Assembly (NCBI GenBank): GCA_001600635.1
Contig: BCKL01000028.1
Coordinates: 190,666-254,665 of the forward strand
From: Leucosporidium creatinivorum
Lineage: Eukaryota; Basidiomycota; Microbotryomycetes; Leucosporidiales; Leucosporidiaceae
Length of the DNA stretch: 64,000 nt
Direction: 5' to 3'
Shown piece after piece: positions 50,507 to 62,690 of this stretch (position 1 is the stretch's first letter; each line of letters begins with the position of its first letter). The position numbers were made by a program, and so were the translations under genes. A model generated the notes under the pieces. The model did not search any database and had not been told where the DNA came from. It saw nothing but the letters and a program-made list of their open reading frames with translations.

Positions 50507-53500
50507 ATGGCTTCTCCGCCGTCAGAATCTGCACCTCTACTACCGCAAGATGACCTCGAGAAGGGCAACGGTGCTCGGCCTACAGCTGTCAAGCTGCAGA
50601 GCGATGACGACCCCACAGAAACGCCGCCCGTCGCCTCCACCTCGTCGTCTCAATCGCTTCTCACATCGCCGAAGCTTCGCCCTACGCTACGGCATTACGG
50701 TACAGGCAGCCGTACCAGCTCCCCCTCCCGCTCCTTCGTCGACCCGGCCAACCCCGACTCCGCTACAAATCGACGTCGGCGTCCTCCAGCTCCACCCAAG
50801 CGCAAGCTTCGGTCCAAGCTGCTCTTCATCGCCATCAGCCTGCTGCTAGCACTATGCGTTTATGCCAGCTTCGTGGATGACTTCATGGGCGCCGTCGAAG
50901 CGGGCATCTCGTGCGGGACGTGCATCGGCCTCCTGCTGCCTCTGAAAGCGCTCGCCAATGTCGGCGACGATGCTTTCGTGGACTTCTTCGTCGGCTTCTG
51001 TACCAAGCTAGGGGTGCGCCGTATCACTACTCCTCTGCCGCTGCTCCTGCTGACTCTTGCTGTTCGCTACAGATCGAGGACGCCGACGTCTGCGCTGGCG
51101 CTGTCGGGACTCAAGCTCCCATCCTCGCGCACGACCTACGATCCATCTCACTCGCTTCTCACGCCGCCAAGAACTTCTGCAGTACCGTCTTTGGACTCTG
51201 CCCGCTGCAGGAGGTCATCCCTTACTCGGTCAAGTTCACCGACGCTCATCCGCTCGGCGTTGAGTCGGCCTCGAGGAATCACCATTCGAAGGAAGGGAAG
51301 GCGAGGAATTGGGTCAGCAAGGGTCGGAAACCGTTCCAGGTGGTCCATCTGAGCGACGTGCATGTCGATCGCAAGTACTTGGTGAGTTTTCGGAAGGTCA
51401 TCTCTTGAGCTCGAACGCCGAGCTGACTCTTCGCGCCCGCAGCCTGGCTCCAACACGGTCTGCTCCAAGGTCATCTGCTGCCGTGACTACGGTCTTGGAT
51501 CCACAGGACCCGACATCGAGAAGCCAGCAGGACGAGTGAGCTTTCTTCGACTTTCGGAGGTTCGGCTCGGCGCTGACTCTCCCCTGTCCCCTATCGCAGT
51601 TCGGCAACAAGCATGTAGGTGGACCCGTTCATTCATTCGTAATCACCCCTGACCTCTCTCACCATCAGTGCGATGCTCCTGTTGACCTCGTGGAAAGCAT
51701 GCTCAGCGCCATTGACGAGTGGGTTCGCTTCCTCTCGTCAGGTGACAAGGTCTGAGCTGACCTGCTTCCTCTACAGCCACGCGCCCAACAAGTCCTTTAC
51801 CATCTTCACTGGCGATGTTGTCGAGAGTGCCGTTTGGGCTGTCAACGAACCGGTGAGCTCAGCGCGACTCGCTCACTCTCGCTGCGGACATTGACCCTCT
51901 TCATTCACTTTACAGGACGTCGCCGAAGACCTTCGTCTCTGGAATGGCGAGATGCAGTCACCTTCGTATCCCGCTTTCGGCAACCAGTGAGCCTCGCCTT
52001 CGCTGCCTCTCGCCCTCTCGACCCAACTCGAGCTGACCGCCTCACTCTCCAGCGACATCGCCCCCGTCAACGCCTTTCCTCGCGCCTCCTCCATCGCCGC
52101 CAGCGAAACTCAGTGGGTTTTCGACGTCGCCGCTCGAGATTGGGAGAAATGGATCGGCAAGGCGGCGGCGAGGCAGGTCGCTACCAACTACGGCTGCTAC
52201 TCGCGCATACATCCTGGAACGAGCTTGAGGATCATCTCGGTCAACACGAACTACTGGTCAGCTTAGCTTCGGTGCGAGATGGGGGAAAGGAAGCTGACTA
52301 GTCTTCGCCGAGCAGGTACAAGCAGAACTGTACGTTTCGACGCCATTACTCGAAGGTGGAGAGAAGTGCTCGTGTTCGAGAGCTGACCTTATTCCACACC
52401 TCCGCCCAGTCTGGCTCTACGACCACGACGAGCCCGTCTGGGACCCGAACGGCATCCTCACTTGGCTTCGCAACGAGCTGCACGACGCCGAGAAGGCCGG
52501 TCAGCGAGCTTGGATCAGTGAGTGACCTCTCATTCTGCCTTCTTCGACTCGCTGACCCTGCTCTCTTCCTCAGTCGGCCACATGCCCTTCGGCAAGGTCG
52601 ACGCTATGCGCGACCAGTCCAACTACGCCAACCAGATCTTCGACCGCTACCACGAGACCATTGCGGCTCACTTCTACGGCCACAGGTGCGTGGGAGAGCA
52701 TGCCACCAGTCACGCGTTCAAGCTGATCTTACGTTTGGCCTCTCAGCCATGTCGACGAGTTCGAGATCTCTTACCCCGACTACGAGGACCGGAGAGCAGA
52801 GACAGCACAAGGAATTGCTTACATCTCGGGAGCTCTCACTCCAGCTAGTACGTCTCCTCTTCTTGCGCCGACTTGGCTCGTTCGGCACTGACCCTTCTGC
52901 TCTCTTTCGCAGGCGGCAACCCCGTGTTCCGCGTCTACGATGTCGATCCCGATACCTACGAGGTCATGGACTTTACACCATACTATAGTACGTCTCACCA
53001 TACTCCGCGACAGCGCCTCGCTGACCTTCCTCGCTTCCCCTCGTTCTCGTCTGCCCCCTTCGCCCACTCGCTCTCCCTTCTCCAACCCTCCACTCTCCTC
53101 ATCACGCAGCTAACAAGACGGATCCCTCGTTTGACATCAACCCGATCTGGAAGCCCTACTACTCTGCTCGCGAGAGCTACGGATCCTACCTCAACCCTCC
53201 CATCGCCGAGCTCGATAGCTTAGATGGCAAGTTCTGGCATCGCGTTACGGAGGTCATGGACCAAGATGAGTGAGTGTCTTTCGGTTTTCTTCCACTTCTC
53301 CCATCTCCCAGCTGTCCCCCGTGGATCGCGGAAGATCGTCTGTTTCGCTGCTCGGCGCTGCTCGACCGAAGCTGATCTCGCCATCCTCGTCCACACTCGC
53401 AGATCCGTCTTCCAGCTCTTCAATACTCGCCTTTCTCGTGGCGGCAAAGTCGAGGACTGCTCGGGGCATATCTGCAAGAACAACACGATCTGCATGCTCA

Positions 53501-54172
53501 GGTCGATGAGGTCCGAGAGCAATTGCGTAGGTCGCTTCCCTTAGAGGAAGAAGGAGGCTCGGGGGAGGACTCCTGGGCCATACCATGAACCGCTGGCTGA
53601 CTCGATCTACCCATCTGCAGGCCATTATCCAGCCAGGTCTCTCGTTCAAGGATCGAAAGCGCGACACCGAGGTGAGTTCCGGCCCTTCTCCTGCTTTATA
53701 CCCGTCTCAGCAGCGATCGTCATCTGCTATTCTCGACTCGAGTCTCCTTTCCTACTGGGGGTCGACCGCTAAGTCCCCTTCCTCCACCTACAGGCCGTCA
53801 CCGAGCCGAGTCGCGAGGAGGGAGAGGAAGCCTTCGCCCAATCCCGCCAACACGACTACTTCGAATGCGAAGGACCGGGATTAGGTAGTATGTTGCGCAA
53901 GATTGGAGAGATGGGCGGCAAGGGAGGTAGCGAGCAGGTGAGTTATCCTGTCGGTTCCGCCTCGCTCGTTCGGTCGCTGACCTCAGCTCGGTCTTTCCCA
54001 GTTCGCGATGCTCATGGCGTTCCAGTCGGCGGCGGAACAGACGGCGCTGGAGCAGGAGCGGTTGAGGCTGGGTGATGGGTGGATCGGGACGAGGAGCGCT
54101 GTGGCTTCGAAAGGGAAGAGGTGGCGGAGGAGCTTGAAGGGGAAGCTGAGAAGGACGTTTTGGGGTGCGTAG
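50507..54172 (+). CDS. acid sphingomyelinase-like phosphodiesterase
   Basis: Eighteen exons: 50507-51013, 51073-51381, 51443-51535, 51600-51614, 51669-51718, 51777-51852, 51916-51986, 52053-52256, 52316-52329, 52410-52517, 52574-52685, 52747-52847, 52913-52987, 53110-53269, 53403-53526, 53621-53671, 53794-53937 and 54002-54172, giving about 794 residues. A signal-anchor (LLFIAISLLLALCVYASFV) is followed by a saposin-B-like region (CGTCIGLLLPLKALANV to FCTKLG) and a calcineurin-type metallophosphoesterase with every metal-binding motif: HLSDVHVD, FTGDVVES, FGNHDIAP, IGHMPFG and YGHSHVDEFE. This is the layout of acid sphingomyelinase, acting in vacuole or outside on sphingolipids. Exons 4 and 9 are microexons of 15 and 14 bases, and the GNHD motif is split by an intron. 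Confidence 0.9.
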
Positions 54173-54548
54173 GTTCTTGAGCTACATTTGTCGTGCATTG
54201 TTGTATCTAATTTTACCTGGTCGTATTTTCCTCATGGCGCGAGGTAGCTGGGAGCAGCAACGCCGAGAGGAAAGGAGGCGCCGAATTCGAGCAACCTTCG
54301 CGGAGCTTTGGCGACGACGGTGGATGCTTACTCAGCGCTACGTAGCTGACTGAGGGCTGGGTAAGCCACAGATCGTTCCGCCTCTCCCCAGAATTGCTGA
54401 GTGAGTGCATGCAGGTCAAGGACTCCTTCGCGAGCTGCCGTCGCTCTCTCTTCTTCCTCCACTTCACTCGTTCCCTCCTCGTTCTCTCGCTTCTCCAGCT
54501 CATTCGCATCCTCTCGCTTCCTCTCAACACTCCACTTCACCCGCAACA
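54173..54548. other. intergenic region
   Basis: Spacer of 376 bases between co-oriented genes. Pyrimidine-rich before the next ATG. Nothing else seen. Confidence 0.45.
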
Positions 54549-55196
54549 ATGTCGTCTTTCGCCGCCAGCGTCCTCGTCAACCCAGAAGGAGCTTCACCCG
54601 TGCTCTCCGAAGCCACCCTTTGGGCAGGGCTACAGTACAAGGGACGTAATCCGATGGCTTTCGTGCCCATGATCACCAGCGCGGAGGTCATCAAAGAGAC
54701 TGACGAGGGCTCCAAGGTGCGTTGTCGTTGCTCATCGTTCGCAAGCTCCGCTGACCTCTCTGCTGCAGTATACGCGCAAGGTCAGCTTCGGAGGAAGTCC
54801 ACCCATCAACGAGACTGTCCAGGAGTACGAGCCTAGCATGGTGAGCTCGTTACTCGGCGCTTCGGCTACCCTTCGGCGATCCCGACTGACGACTTGCTCT
54901 CTCATTACCTTCCTCTTTCTCACTCTCCTACACATCCTCGCCAACTTTCCGCTCTCCTCCGTCCAACCGGCACTCCTTCACAGGTCTACTTTGAGATGGA
55001 AACCGGCACCCGAGTCACCAACGTCGTCTCCTACAACGAGAAGGACGAGCTGCTCCTCACCTTCACCTTCAGCAACGGCATCCCTGGCGTCCAGGGAGAG
55101 CGTCCCCCTTCCAAGGAGCTCAACGCCAAGATTGGTGCCGCCGTCGCTCATTCGGTCGAGGTCATTCGCACCATGGCCAGAGATGGCAAGCTGTAG
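54549..55196 (+). CDS. DUF1857/AtaL-like SRPBCC protein
   Basis: Three exons: 54549-54716, 54769-54840 and 54984-55196, giving about 150 residues, the normal size of the family. Key stretches are LWAGLQYKGRNPMAFVPMI near the start, KVSFGGSPPINETVQEYEPS, YFEMETGTRVTNVVSY and LLLTFTFSNGIPG. This resembles the DUF1857 (AtaL-like) proteins, single-domain START/SRPBCC folds with a hydrophobic pocket. In moulds such proteins accompany secondary metabolite clusters; here there is no such cluster, so a general small-molecule role is likely but unknown. No signal peptide, so probably cytosolic. Confidence 0.8.
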
Positions 55197-56584
55197 CCTT
55201 CTCAACAGCCCTCGCAACAATGAAGAAAAAGATCAGTACCGACTTTCAGCCCCAAGCGAGCTTGGCGGATCGACAGCAGCTCTCTCAACCGCCTTTTGCT
55301 GCTCGGCGAAGCTCCCGTCCTCAGCTTGCAAAGCCCTCGCTCGCTCCCGCCGACTAACAACCTGCTCAAGATCTGGCCGAGTCAGGAGTATTGCTGCCGT
55401 ACGACTCGAAGCTTGTACCATCTTCCCACAAGTCCATCGGAGCTGCTCGGCGGAGTCGGCTTTGGCTTCGGCGACGGGTGGGAGCTCGGAAGTCTGCTCG
55501 GCATCTCTCTGTTCGATACGTCGAATCGTATCAGAACACGTGAAGCCTCCAGCGGGGCCTTCGTACAGCACGTCAGATTCCCCTTCAAGCCTCCGAAGCC
55601 ATGCCGAGTGGTCCGGCGGCAGGGAAGATCGTCACTGGAGGCCAGCTGGTCTGATCCAACGCTAGCGTCTGCGGAGATGTCAGCTGGGAGTGGAGATGAT
55701 ACTCGTACGTGTTTGGGGTCTGAGGTGCAGCTGGATGAGCGACTCGAATCGTGGAAGGGTCTGGTCAGCGAGCAAGCTTTTTCTGAAGCTCGGCGAAGCA
55801 GGCAAGGGAAGCAAGAGGTGCTGTACATCGCTCGAAAGGTGCACGAAGTGGTCAACAAATCCTGCAGGTTTACAGAGACGAGCAAAAGCCTATCAACTCC
55901 CCACGCGGGGCGGATTAGAGATTTTGATCTCAGCTCAGCAGCTCTCCTCGGAATGAAAAGTTGGACTTGTGCTCGCTTGCTTCTTCGCCTCTTTCTTGTT
56001 TGCTCTGCGCCTGACCTGTCAGCTGAGCTACAGAGTCGCCTCAGACCTTCAACAAACTATTCTGAGCTATCACCTGCACCCGGGGAACCGCTATCACCTC
56101 ACGAAAGCGCCTCAGCAGCCTTCTCTTCTCTCCAAAGCCGAGCTCATCCTCTCTGCTCGTCGCTTGCTCCTCCTCTGCTCACCTACACGCCTCCCCGGTA
56201 ACCTGCGGGTCTCCACCTTTGGTCTCGGTCTGATCTGCACTAGCGAGGGACGCAGTTGGACGGAGAGGAAGGATTTTACAGCCCGACCGAAGGGAGGAGG
56301 GAGGTCAGGTTTTCTGTCTCCCTCTTCGTCACGAGTCGCCCCGCATCTCTATCTCCCAGCAAGGTTCATCAGCTCCAGCTCTCTGCATCCTCTTGTCTTC
56401 CTTCATCTCCAACAGCTGCTCCCACGCCGCCCGCGCCTGCCCCATTCGGTTTCCGCCGCGCCGCTCCTTCGCATTCAACGGCTCGCCGTCTCTTTCCCCA
56501 GGCTTCCTCGACGCATCGCCCAACTAAGGCGCACATCTCCACCAGCCTATCTGCCAGCACCCCTCACTCGTCCAGCAACCCACC
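55197..56584. other. intergenic region, no gene called
   Basis: About 1.4 kb. ORFs of 301 codons (+, 55296-56201) and 167 codons (-) overlap, show no domain and lack consistent splice signals, so I do not call them. The last 300 bases are pyrimidine-rich and look like 5' UTR/promoter of the transporter gene at 56585. Confidence 0.45.
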
Positions 56585-59124
56585 ATGACCTTCCTGAGCA
56601 GCAAGAAGCTCAACGAGAAGGAGAAAGCCTCGGGAGGAGAGGTGGCGATGACTTATGGCGTCGATGAGAGTCAGCAGGCTGCTCGGGCTGACGCTGTGTT
56701 TGGAGAAGTAGAGGAAGGCGGTCAAGATGTGAGTTCTATTCCAACTTGGGTCCGTACAGCTTTGGCCGAGGCCAACGCCGAGGAAAGGGGAAATCGCGGC
56801 TTCGTCGTCGAGGACGCGCATTTGCGGTCGGGATCGCGAGTCGAAGGATCGTCAAAGATCTGAGGGATGGTACAAGGGAGGGCGCTGGGCGGAACTTACC
56901 GAGAAGATACGCCTTGACTTGCTCGGGCGATAAGCTGACGGTCGTCTCTCGCTGCCTTGCAGTACACGAACCTGGGGTGGCTACGAGCATCGGTAGTGCT
57001 GACCAAAGCTCAGCTGGGACTCGGTGTTCTGGGTGAGCAGTGCCTCATCTCAGCCCTAGCGTCGGCTCGGCCTTGCTGACCCTCGGCGTTTCTCGTCGAA
57101 AGGCATTCCCGGCGTTTTCTCGACCGTAGGGATGGTTCCAGGCCTCATCATGCTGTTTGGGGTCGCCTTGATGACATCGTACAGTTCGTATGTTATTGGG
57201 CGCTTTAAGGTGGTTCATCCCGAAGTGAGTTCGGTCCTTGGGCGCAAGTCTCGGGCTCGGACGCTGACTTCTATGCTGCAGGTGCACTCAATCGGAGACG
57301 CTGGATACCTACTATTTGGTCCTATTGGTCGCGAGTTCCTCGGTGGTGTCTACTGGCTCTGTGAGTGGTTGAAAGCGACTGCCGAGCGAGCGCCGAACCG
57401 CCGAGCGCTGACTTCTGCTCTGCTCTTCCAACAGACATGGTCTGCTCCGCCGGTTCGGGAATGCTCTCCACCTCAATCGCATTTAACGCTGTGTCAACTC
57501 ACGGAGCCTGCACGGTCATCTTCGTCGTCGTTGCCGCCATCATCGCCGCCATTCTCGCATCCATCCAAACCCTCTCCCGCGTTTCCATCCTCGGCTACAT
57601 CGGCCTCGTCTCTATCATGACCTCCATCATTGTTGTTTGCGTTGCTGTTGGAGTGCAGGACAGGCCAGCACTTGCCCCCGCCGCGCCCGCCCTGTTCGAC
57701 CTCAACCTGAAGGCGGTCGGCTCGCCCACCTTCGCCGAGATCGGCAACTCTCTCGGTACACTGGTCTGTGAGTAGCGTTTTCATCTTTTGTGGCTCCCCA
57801 CCGGCTCCACTTCTCTGTAGAGGTCGCATCACGAGCCCCAAGCTGACTTCGGCGATAATCTGCAGTCGCCTACGGAGCCGTTCCCGCGTCCTTTAACCTT
57901 GTCGCTGAGATGAGGCGTCCTCTCGACTTCACCAAGACTGCCGCTGTTTCGCAATCGGTCATCACCGCGTAGGTTCCAAGCCTCAGGCCACCGCCGACGA
58001 GCGCCGAGCTGACCCTCCGCTTCCTCACAGCTTCTACGTCACTGTCGGGGTCGTCGTCTACCGCTACGCTGGAGACTACATCGCTTCGCCTGCTCTGGGA
58101 ACCGCTGGACCCCTCATGAAGAAGATCTGCTACGGAATCGCCCTTCCCGCTCTCCTCATCAGTTCGACCATGTCCGTTTTTCGCTATCGGACCCGTTCTG
58201 CAACCTCGCTGACGCTCTACATACCCCGCAGCTTCTCTCATCTGAGTGCCAAGTACCTCTTCGTCCGCGCCCTACGTGGAACTCGCCACTTGACGGCCAA
58301 TTCGGCGATTCACTGGGGGGTTTGGATCTCGTGTGTTCTGTGCAGCGTTGTGGTCGCCTTCGTCATTGCGGAAGGAGTGCCAGTCTTCAATGCACTCATA
58401 GTAAGCGCAAAATGTCGGAAAATCGGCGGAAAGTTCGGCGCTGACCCACTCAATTTCTCACAGGGACTCATTGGAGCGCTGTTCGGCTCGATCATGACCC
58501 TCCAAGTAATGGGTGAGTGCCATCGCACAACCCTAGAGAGCTCGGCTGACCTCCTACATCCCTCACAGCCTGCATGTGTAAGCTCGACGCTCTTCGGCGA
58601 TCTCGGCGCTCGACTGCCTGCTCTCAGGCCTTGACTAGAGAGGCAACGCTGACCTCAAACCACTCCTCACCGCCTATCAGGGTTTTATGACAACTGGCAG
58701 AACCGCAGTATGTATTGTTCTCTCCTCTCTGCGCTCTTGGCAGCATCACTGACCTATCTTCCTCCCGCTCAGAGGTCGACCACTCTTGGGGATTCCGCGC
58801 CCTCGTCCTGTGGAACGTCTTCCTCATCGTCGCCGGTACCTTCATCACCGTGAGTCGCCTCTGTCCCCTCTTTCGCTGCTCGCTGCTCGCTCCTCGCTGC
58901 TCGCTCCTCGCAGCCTGCGATCGCCTCCAAGCTCCGAAAGCTCTCGCTGACCCGCCTTCTCACTGCAGGGCGCTGGAACCTACGGAGCCGTCATGGAGAT
59001 CATCAACGGCTCAAAGGGCCAATCGTTCGCCTGCGGAGACAACTCCAACAGCGGTGAGTCTGAGACGTGCTTCCGCCGAGCTCAATTCAGGTCGCTGATC
59101 TCACTCCCTTTGCTTCCAGTCTGA
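56585..59124 (+). CDS. AAAP amino-acid transporter N
   Basis: Fourteen exons: 56585-56728, 56963-57032, 57103-57224, 57282-57360, 57435-57767, 57866-57968, 58031-58171, 58232-58400, 58464-58512, 58569-58577, 58681-58707, 58773-58849, 58969-59053 and 59120-59124, giving about 470 residues. It is an eleven-helix AAAP permease closely similar to transporter K (30743-33126), for example KAQLGLGVLGIPGVFSTVGM, SIGDAGYLLFGPIGREFLGG and FAYGAVPASFNLVAEMRRP. Exons 3-6 and 10-12 have exactly the same lengths in both genes (122, 79, 333, 103, 9, 27 and 77 bases). The intron inside K after PLMKR is absent here, and N has one more within the following helix. A proton-coupled amino-acid carrier; substrate unknown. 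Part of it is copied just downstream at 59673-59914. Confidence 0.9.
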
Positions 59125-59340
59125 TCATCACAAGCATAGATTGCATCTGCCTGCATTAATTATATACCACCTTCGCATTACACTTCATTCTGGGGATCGG
59201 CCTCTGTTCGATTCCGAGAGCGAAGGGCGAGCATCGAAGCCAGGCAACGGTCGTGGCTGAGAAGACTCTCGACGCCGCCGAAGAGCTAGCCATCTCGGTG
59301 ACTCAATCGCAGCCTCGTCATTGTCGCAATTACGAGCTCG

Positions 59341-59612
59341 ACCTCCGTCTTGCAGGACTCTCCAGGTGGCATGTAATTGTCTGGAAGGGTGAGGCGGGTC
59401 AGCGAGGCTCGAGCTGCTAGGGTCGACCGAGGGAAGGGCGATTGGCGATAGAGAAGCTGGATGAGATAGCTTACAAGTTCCGAAGGTAAGTGGCGGTCGG
59501 TAGGGCCCAAAAGGCTTGCGAGCGAGTGGTAATGGTGAAGAGAAGAAGGAGAGAGGTGGAGATCCGCTCCTTTTTGAACTTCACGCTTGAGGTGCCCCTC
59601 ATCACGCTGCTT
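59341..59612 (-). pseudogene. 5' fragment of sugar permease gene
   Basis: On the minus strand these about 270 bases align with 46305-46571, covering 5' UTR, the 5' UTR intron (donor GTAAGC, branch CGCTGACC and acceptor CCTTCCAG kept) and the first codons (MPPGES, then KTEV). Similarity stops abruptly after the shared GACGGAGGT. The rest of the gene is missing, so it is a non-functional duplicate fragment. Some substitutions and small indels show that it is not brand new. Confidence 0.85.
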
Positions 59613-59672
59613 CGGCCTTGCTTCGCTTCTTCGCCATGTCATTAACTTACACAATCATCGCTAGCTTTGAGC

Positions 59673-59914
59673 GTGCCCGCTTCAATGCACTCATAGTAGG
59701 TGCAAAGCGTCTCCATCCGCGGAAAGCTCGGCGCTGACCTACTCGGCTCTCGTAGGGACTCATTGGAGCGCTGTTCGGCTCGATCATGACCCTCCAAGTG
59801 ATGGGTGAGTACGATTGCACGACTCTCGAGGGCTTAGCTGACCTCCTACATCCCTCACAGCCTGCATGTGTAAGCTCAACGCTCTTCGGCGATCTCGGCG
59901 CTCGATTGCCCGCT
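59673..59914 (+). pseudogene. internal fragment of transporter N
   Basis: These about 240 bases align with 58377-58618 of transporter N: the end of exon 8 (CTTCAATGCACTCATA), all of intron 8, exon 9, intron 9, microexon 10 and the start of intron 10. Exon 9 (49 bases) differs by one base. Introns differ more. Neither the rest of the gene nor a start is present, so it cannot encode a transporter. It lies about 60 bases from the permease fragment, in head-to-head order. Confidence 0.88.
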
Positions 59915-60195
59915 TGTGGAGATCTGCTCTGCAAGCCGACTTGACTAATTTCGCTCCCAAGCAGTCAAACCCATCAGGTCGTCGCACCCTGGCCGCCCTG
60001 AAGTAGCAGCTGTGCTGAGGGATGAAGCAAGCGGGACGGGGCACTTCGCTCCTTTGGATCTCTTCCCCTCCGTCCTCTACCTCACTTCCTCTTGTTCTGT
60101 TCTCCTCAGGTCGGAACCCCACCCAATCGCCGCGCCAAATCTCCTCAACCCTACTTGTAACACCCTACCTCCCTACAGCTCACCCACAGCGCACG

Positions 60196-60814
60196 ATGAC
60201 GCTTCACCCTCGCGCCCCCGGCTCTTCGCTCCAGCGTGTTCTCAAGGCTCACAGGACAGGAGATCAGAAGGAGTTGAAGCCTGTGACTGATGTGTGAGTC
60301 GTCCTCGGCGCTTGGAGTAAACGCGAGTGTGGTAGAGCTCGACGCCGAGCGAGGTCAGCAAACGCCGAGTGAAGCTGACGTTCCCGCTCCCTTGGAGACT
60401 AGAATCGAGATGGGAGACGTTCAGCTCGTCTTCATGGAGCTTCCTGGAGTTGATGCAGAGGACGTGTCGATCGACCTGGACGGGTGAGTCGTCTCCTCGC
60501 GCTCGACCCGGCTCGCCGCTCTCTCTCGCTGACTTCCTTCGCCACTCTTTGCCTGCCGCCTCCCACTCTCACTCTGCAGCACCAAGCTCACCATCACCGC
60601 CGCCATCACCTACACCACCGACTACCCCTCTACGAGCAGCAGCAGCAGCGCCGTACCCACCGCGACCCTCAGAACCGCCGAGCGCCGTTTCGGCGTCTAC
60701 AAGCGCACCCTGAACGCTCCTGCTGGACTAAAGGAGCACGAGATCGGAGCGAGTATGGAGAATGGAGTGCTTAGGCTCGAGATGGAGAAGGTGGGGAAGA
60801 AAGGGGTCAAGTAG
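60196..60814 (+). CDS. Hsp20/alpha-crystallin small heat shock protein
   Basis: Three exons: 60196-60293, 60403-60483 and 60580-60814, giving about 137 residues. The alpha-crystallin domain runs from about residue 33: VQLVFMELPGVDAEDVSIDL, then LTITAAITY, then ERRFGVYKRTLNAPAGLKEHE (the usual G-x-F-x-R-x-x-x-L-P motif with Ala-Pro), and SMENGVLRLEM, matching A-x-x-x-n-G-v-L. Such chaperones hold unfolding proteins in the cytosol under stress. The C-terminal I-x-I/V tail is not evident. Exon 2 uses a CTAG acceptor ending at 60402, chosen because only it keeps the frame. A heat-shock element was not identified with confidence. Confidence 0.87.
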
Positions 60815-61203
60815 GAAGGGAGGGGATGGTCGCTCGGCGCCCGGCGGAGGGAGCGCCGAGGTCGGAGTGAGGCTGATGAGAGGAGAGGCGATATACAATA
60901 GTCAAGCAGGGTGCAGAGTCTGATCTACATGATAGCGCATTGGACTCGAACACGCTTCTGTAGGACTTCAGAAAGGCGCGAAGGGCGAGTTCGGCTTCGG
61001 CGACAGCGCCGAGTCGTCTTCGGGGGCTCACAGAGCACCTTTGACTGACGATGGACGCAGTGGGCAGCTCGCACAAGTCCCGAGGCCCGACTCAGCCGCT
61101 CTGCACCTCTACAGCTCGTTCGACACTCGCTTCGAGACAACCCTCCAACTTCGCCGCGCCCCTAGTCTCTTTCGCTCCTCCCACTTCTTCGCTGCACCTC
61201 GAC
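60815..61203. other. intergenic region
   Basis: Spacer of 389 bases between two co-oriented genes. No gene seen. Confidence 0.45.
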
Positions 61204-61780
61204 ATGTCGTTCCTCACGCGGATTCTACCACGCCTTCGTTCTGCCCCTTCCACCTCAGCAGCAGCAGCAGCGCCCACCGCCTTCCCTTCCTTCTCCCTCC
61301 TCTCCCAAGCTCGCGCCTTCTCGTCCTCGCCCGTCTCGGCTCTCACTCGCAAGCCAACAAAAATCAAGCTCAAGACTCATAAGGGTGCTGCTAAGCGGTG
61401 GATTGCGATCGCTAATGGCAACTTCAAGAGGGTGAGTTCTGTTGCTCGTCGGGAGCTTGAGGAGCTGAGCTGACCTTTCTGCCCCGCGCGCTCGCTTCCC
61501 CTACAGAGCAAGGCTGGTCGTGTTCACCTCAACGTATGCTTCACCCTCTTCGCTACAGCTCTGTCAAGCTACAGACCCGCTAACCCGCTTGCTCGCTTCA
61601 AAAAACCCGCATCCCCTTCGTCGCCTCTCCTCGGCTCTCGCGCTTCTCTCGCTGCACCATGATCTCCGCCGATACTAGTCCCATATGTCGCCTACCCGTC
61701 TGAACCGCCTCGGAGAGCCAGCGTACGCCCGGCCGATTGAGAAGAAGCTGTTGCGGAGGTTGATGCCTTACGGGAACTAG
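61204..61780 (+). CDS. mitochondrial ribosomal protein bL35
   Basis: Three exons: 61204-61431, 61507-61533 and 61679-61780, giving about 118 residues. The first 45 residues form a basic, serine/alanine-rich mitochondrial targeting peptide (MSFLTRILPRLR, RAFSSSP). The mature part fits bL35: KIKLKTHKGAAKRW, then FKRSKAGRVHLN, and MSPTRLNRLG in the tail. It is part of the large subunit of the mitochondrial ribosome. The 27-base exon 2 encodes the conserved SKAGRVHLN. Exon 3 is set by the CTAG acceptor ending at 61678, which gives the frame ending LLRRLMPYGN. Intron 2 is 145 bases. Confidence 0.85.
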
Positions 61781-62690
61781 GAGGGCGGTGGTGGAGTGTA
61801 GGAACATGAGTGGAAGGATGGAGAGTATGTCGCGTATGGGATTTGGGGCAGGTTCGGTGAGCTACAGCTGTCGGTGAGGAAAGAGGACGGCTCGGCGAGC
61901 ATGGCGAAAGGTTCGGCGCTGCTCGTGGAGGTAGCCGAGGCGGCCAGCTGACGCTGGACTGGCTCAGTGTACTAGTTAACGGGTGAAACTCAGAGGAGGC
62001 AGTAGGCAGGCGAAGGAGAGGCAGGACCGGTGGAGAATTCACTTCGGCGATGAGCTCGGCGAGGGCTGCGTGAGGCGACTTCGCGCTCTAAGTACCTGGC
62101 TCGTCTGGTGCTGTATACCCACTGAGTCTGTCCACCGTCTCCGTTCTGATGCCTACGAGAGCTTTGCTCCGACGCTTGTGGAGCTGATCTCCCAAGCAGC
62201 CAAAAGCTGACTCGCGAACGAAACGCCGCTCTCCCTCCTACTTCGTCCTCGATTCTCGTCTCGACTCGTCAGACAGGCTACTGCACCTTATCAAAGCCTA
62301 TCTGTTCGACCGTTTGCCGCTAGCCGCACCTCGGCCGACTCTCGTACAAACCACACTCGAAAGGACCGCGTTCGCTCTCAGAGCCAAGGTGAGTTTGCCG
62401 GCGCTGTAGGGCTGCAGGGAGCAATGGCAGGATAATGACACATGTCGAAGACGGTCTGCGATCAAGCTGGCTATATCAAGCTCCAGCGAGAGTCACAGCT
62501 GGACCGAGATGCGAGGGAGTTCAGCGCGCGAGGTGACAAAGGGCTGCAGAGTAGGAGGAGGGGCGCTACGGACATTGTACAGCTCTTTTGTGCGACCTCG
62601 AGCTGAAGACAGACTTCCTTACTGGCTACAGAGCAATACTCGGCGATCAACCCCCCGGCGATCAACCCTCCTTCGCTCCCTCGCTGCACG
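61781..62690. other. intergenic region
   Basis: About 910 bases between co-oriented genes. GT-AG pairs with branch-like sites near 62390-62640 suggest the F-box gene may have 5' UTR introns. The 13 bases CGGCGATCAACCC occur twice in close succession before its ATG. No coding sequence recognised. Confidence 0.4.

Larger units (their letters stand above)
59125..60195. other. intergenic region with duplication scar
   Basis: About 1.07 kb between transporter N and the Hsp20 gene. It contains the two gene fragments listed separately; the remainder is unassigned, including the Hsp20 promoter (60000-60195). Confidence 0.6.

Noticed and set aside
55233-55571. Minus-strand ORF of 112 codons with protein-like stretch (DTIRRIEQRDAEQTSELP)
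   Set aside because: Begins without ATG, and upstream sequence in that frame has stops; no acceptor gives a clean join. Kept as unassigned.
55296-56201. 301-codon ORF after the DUF1857 gene
   Set aside because: No family similarity; composition resembles untranslated DNA read in a high-GC frame.
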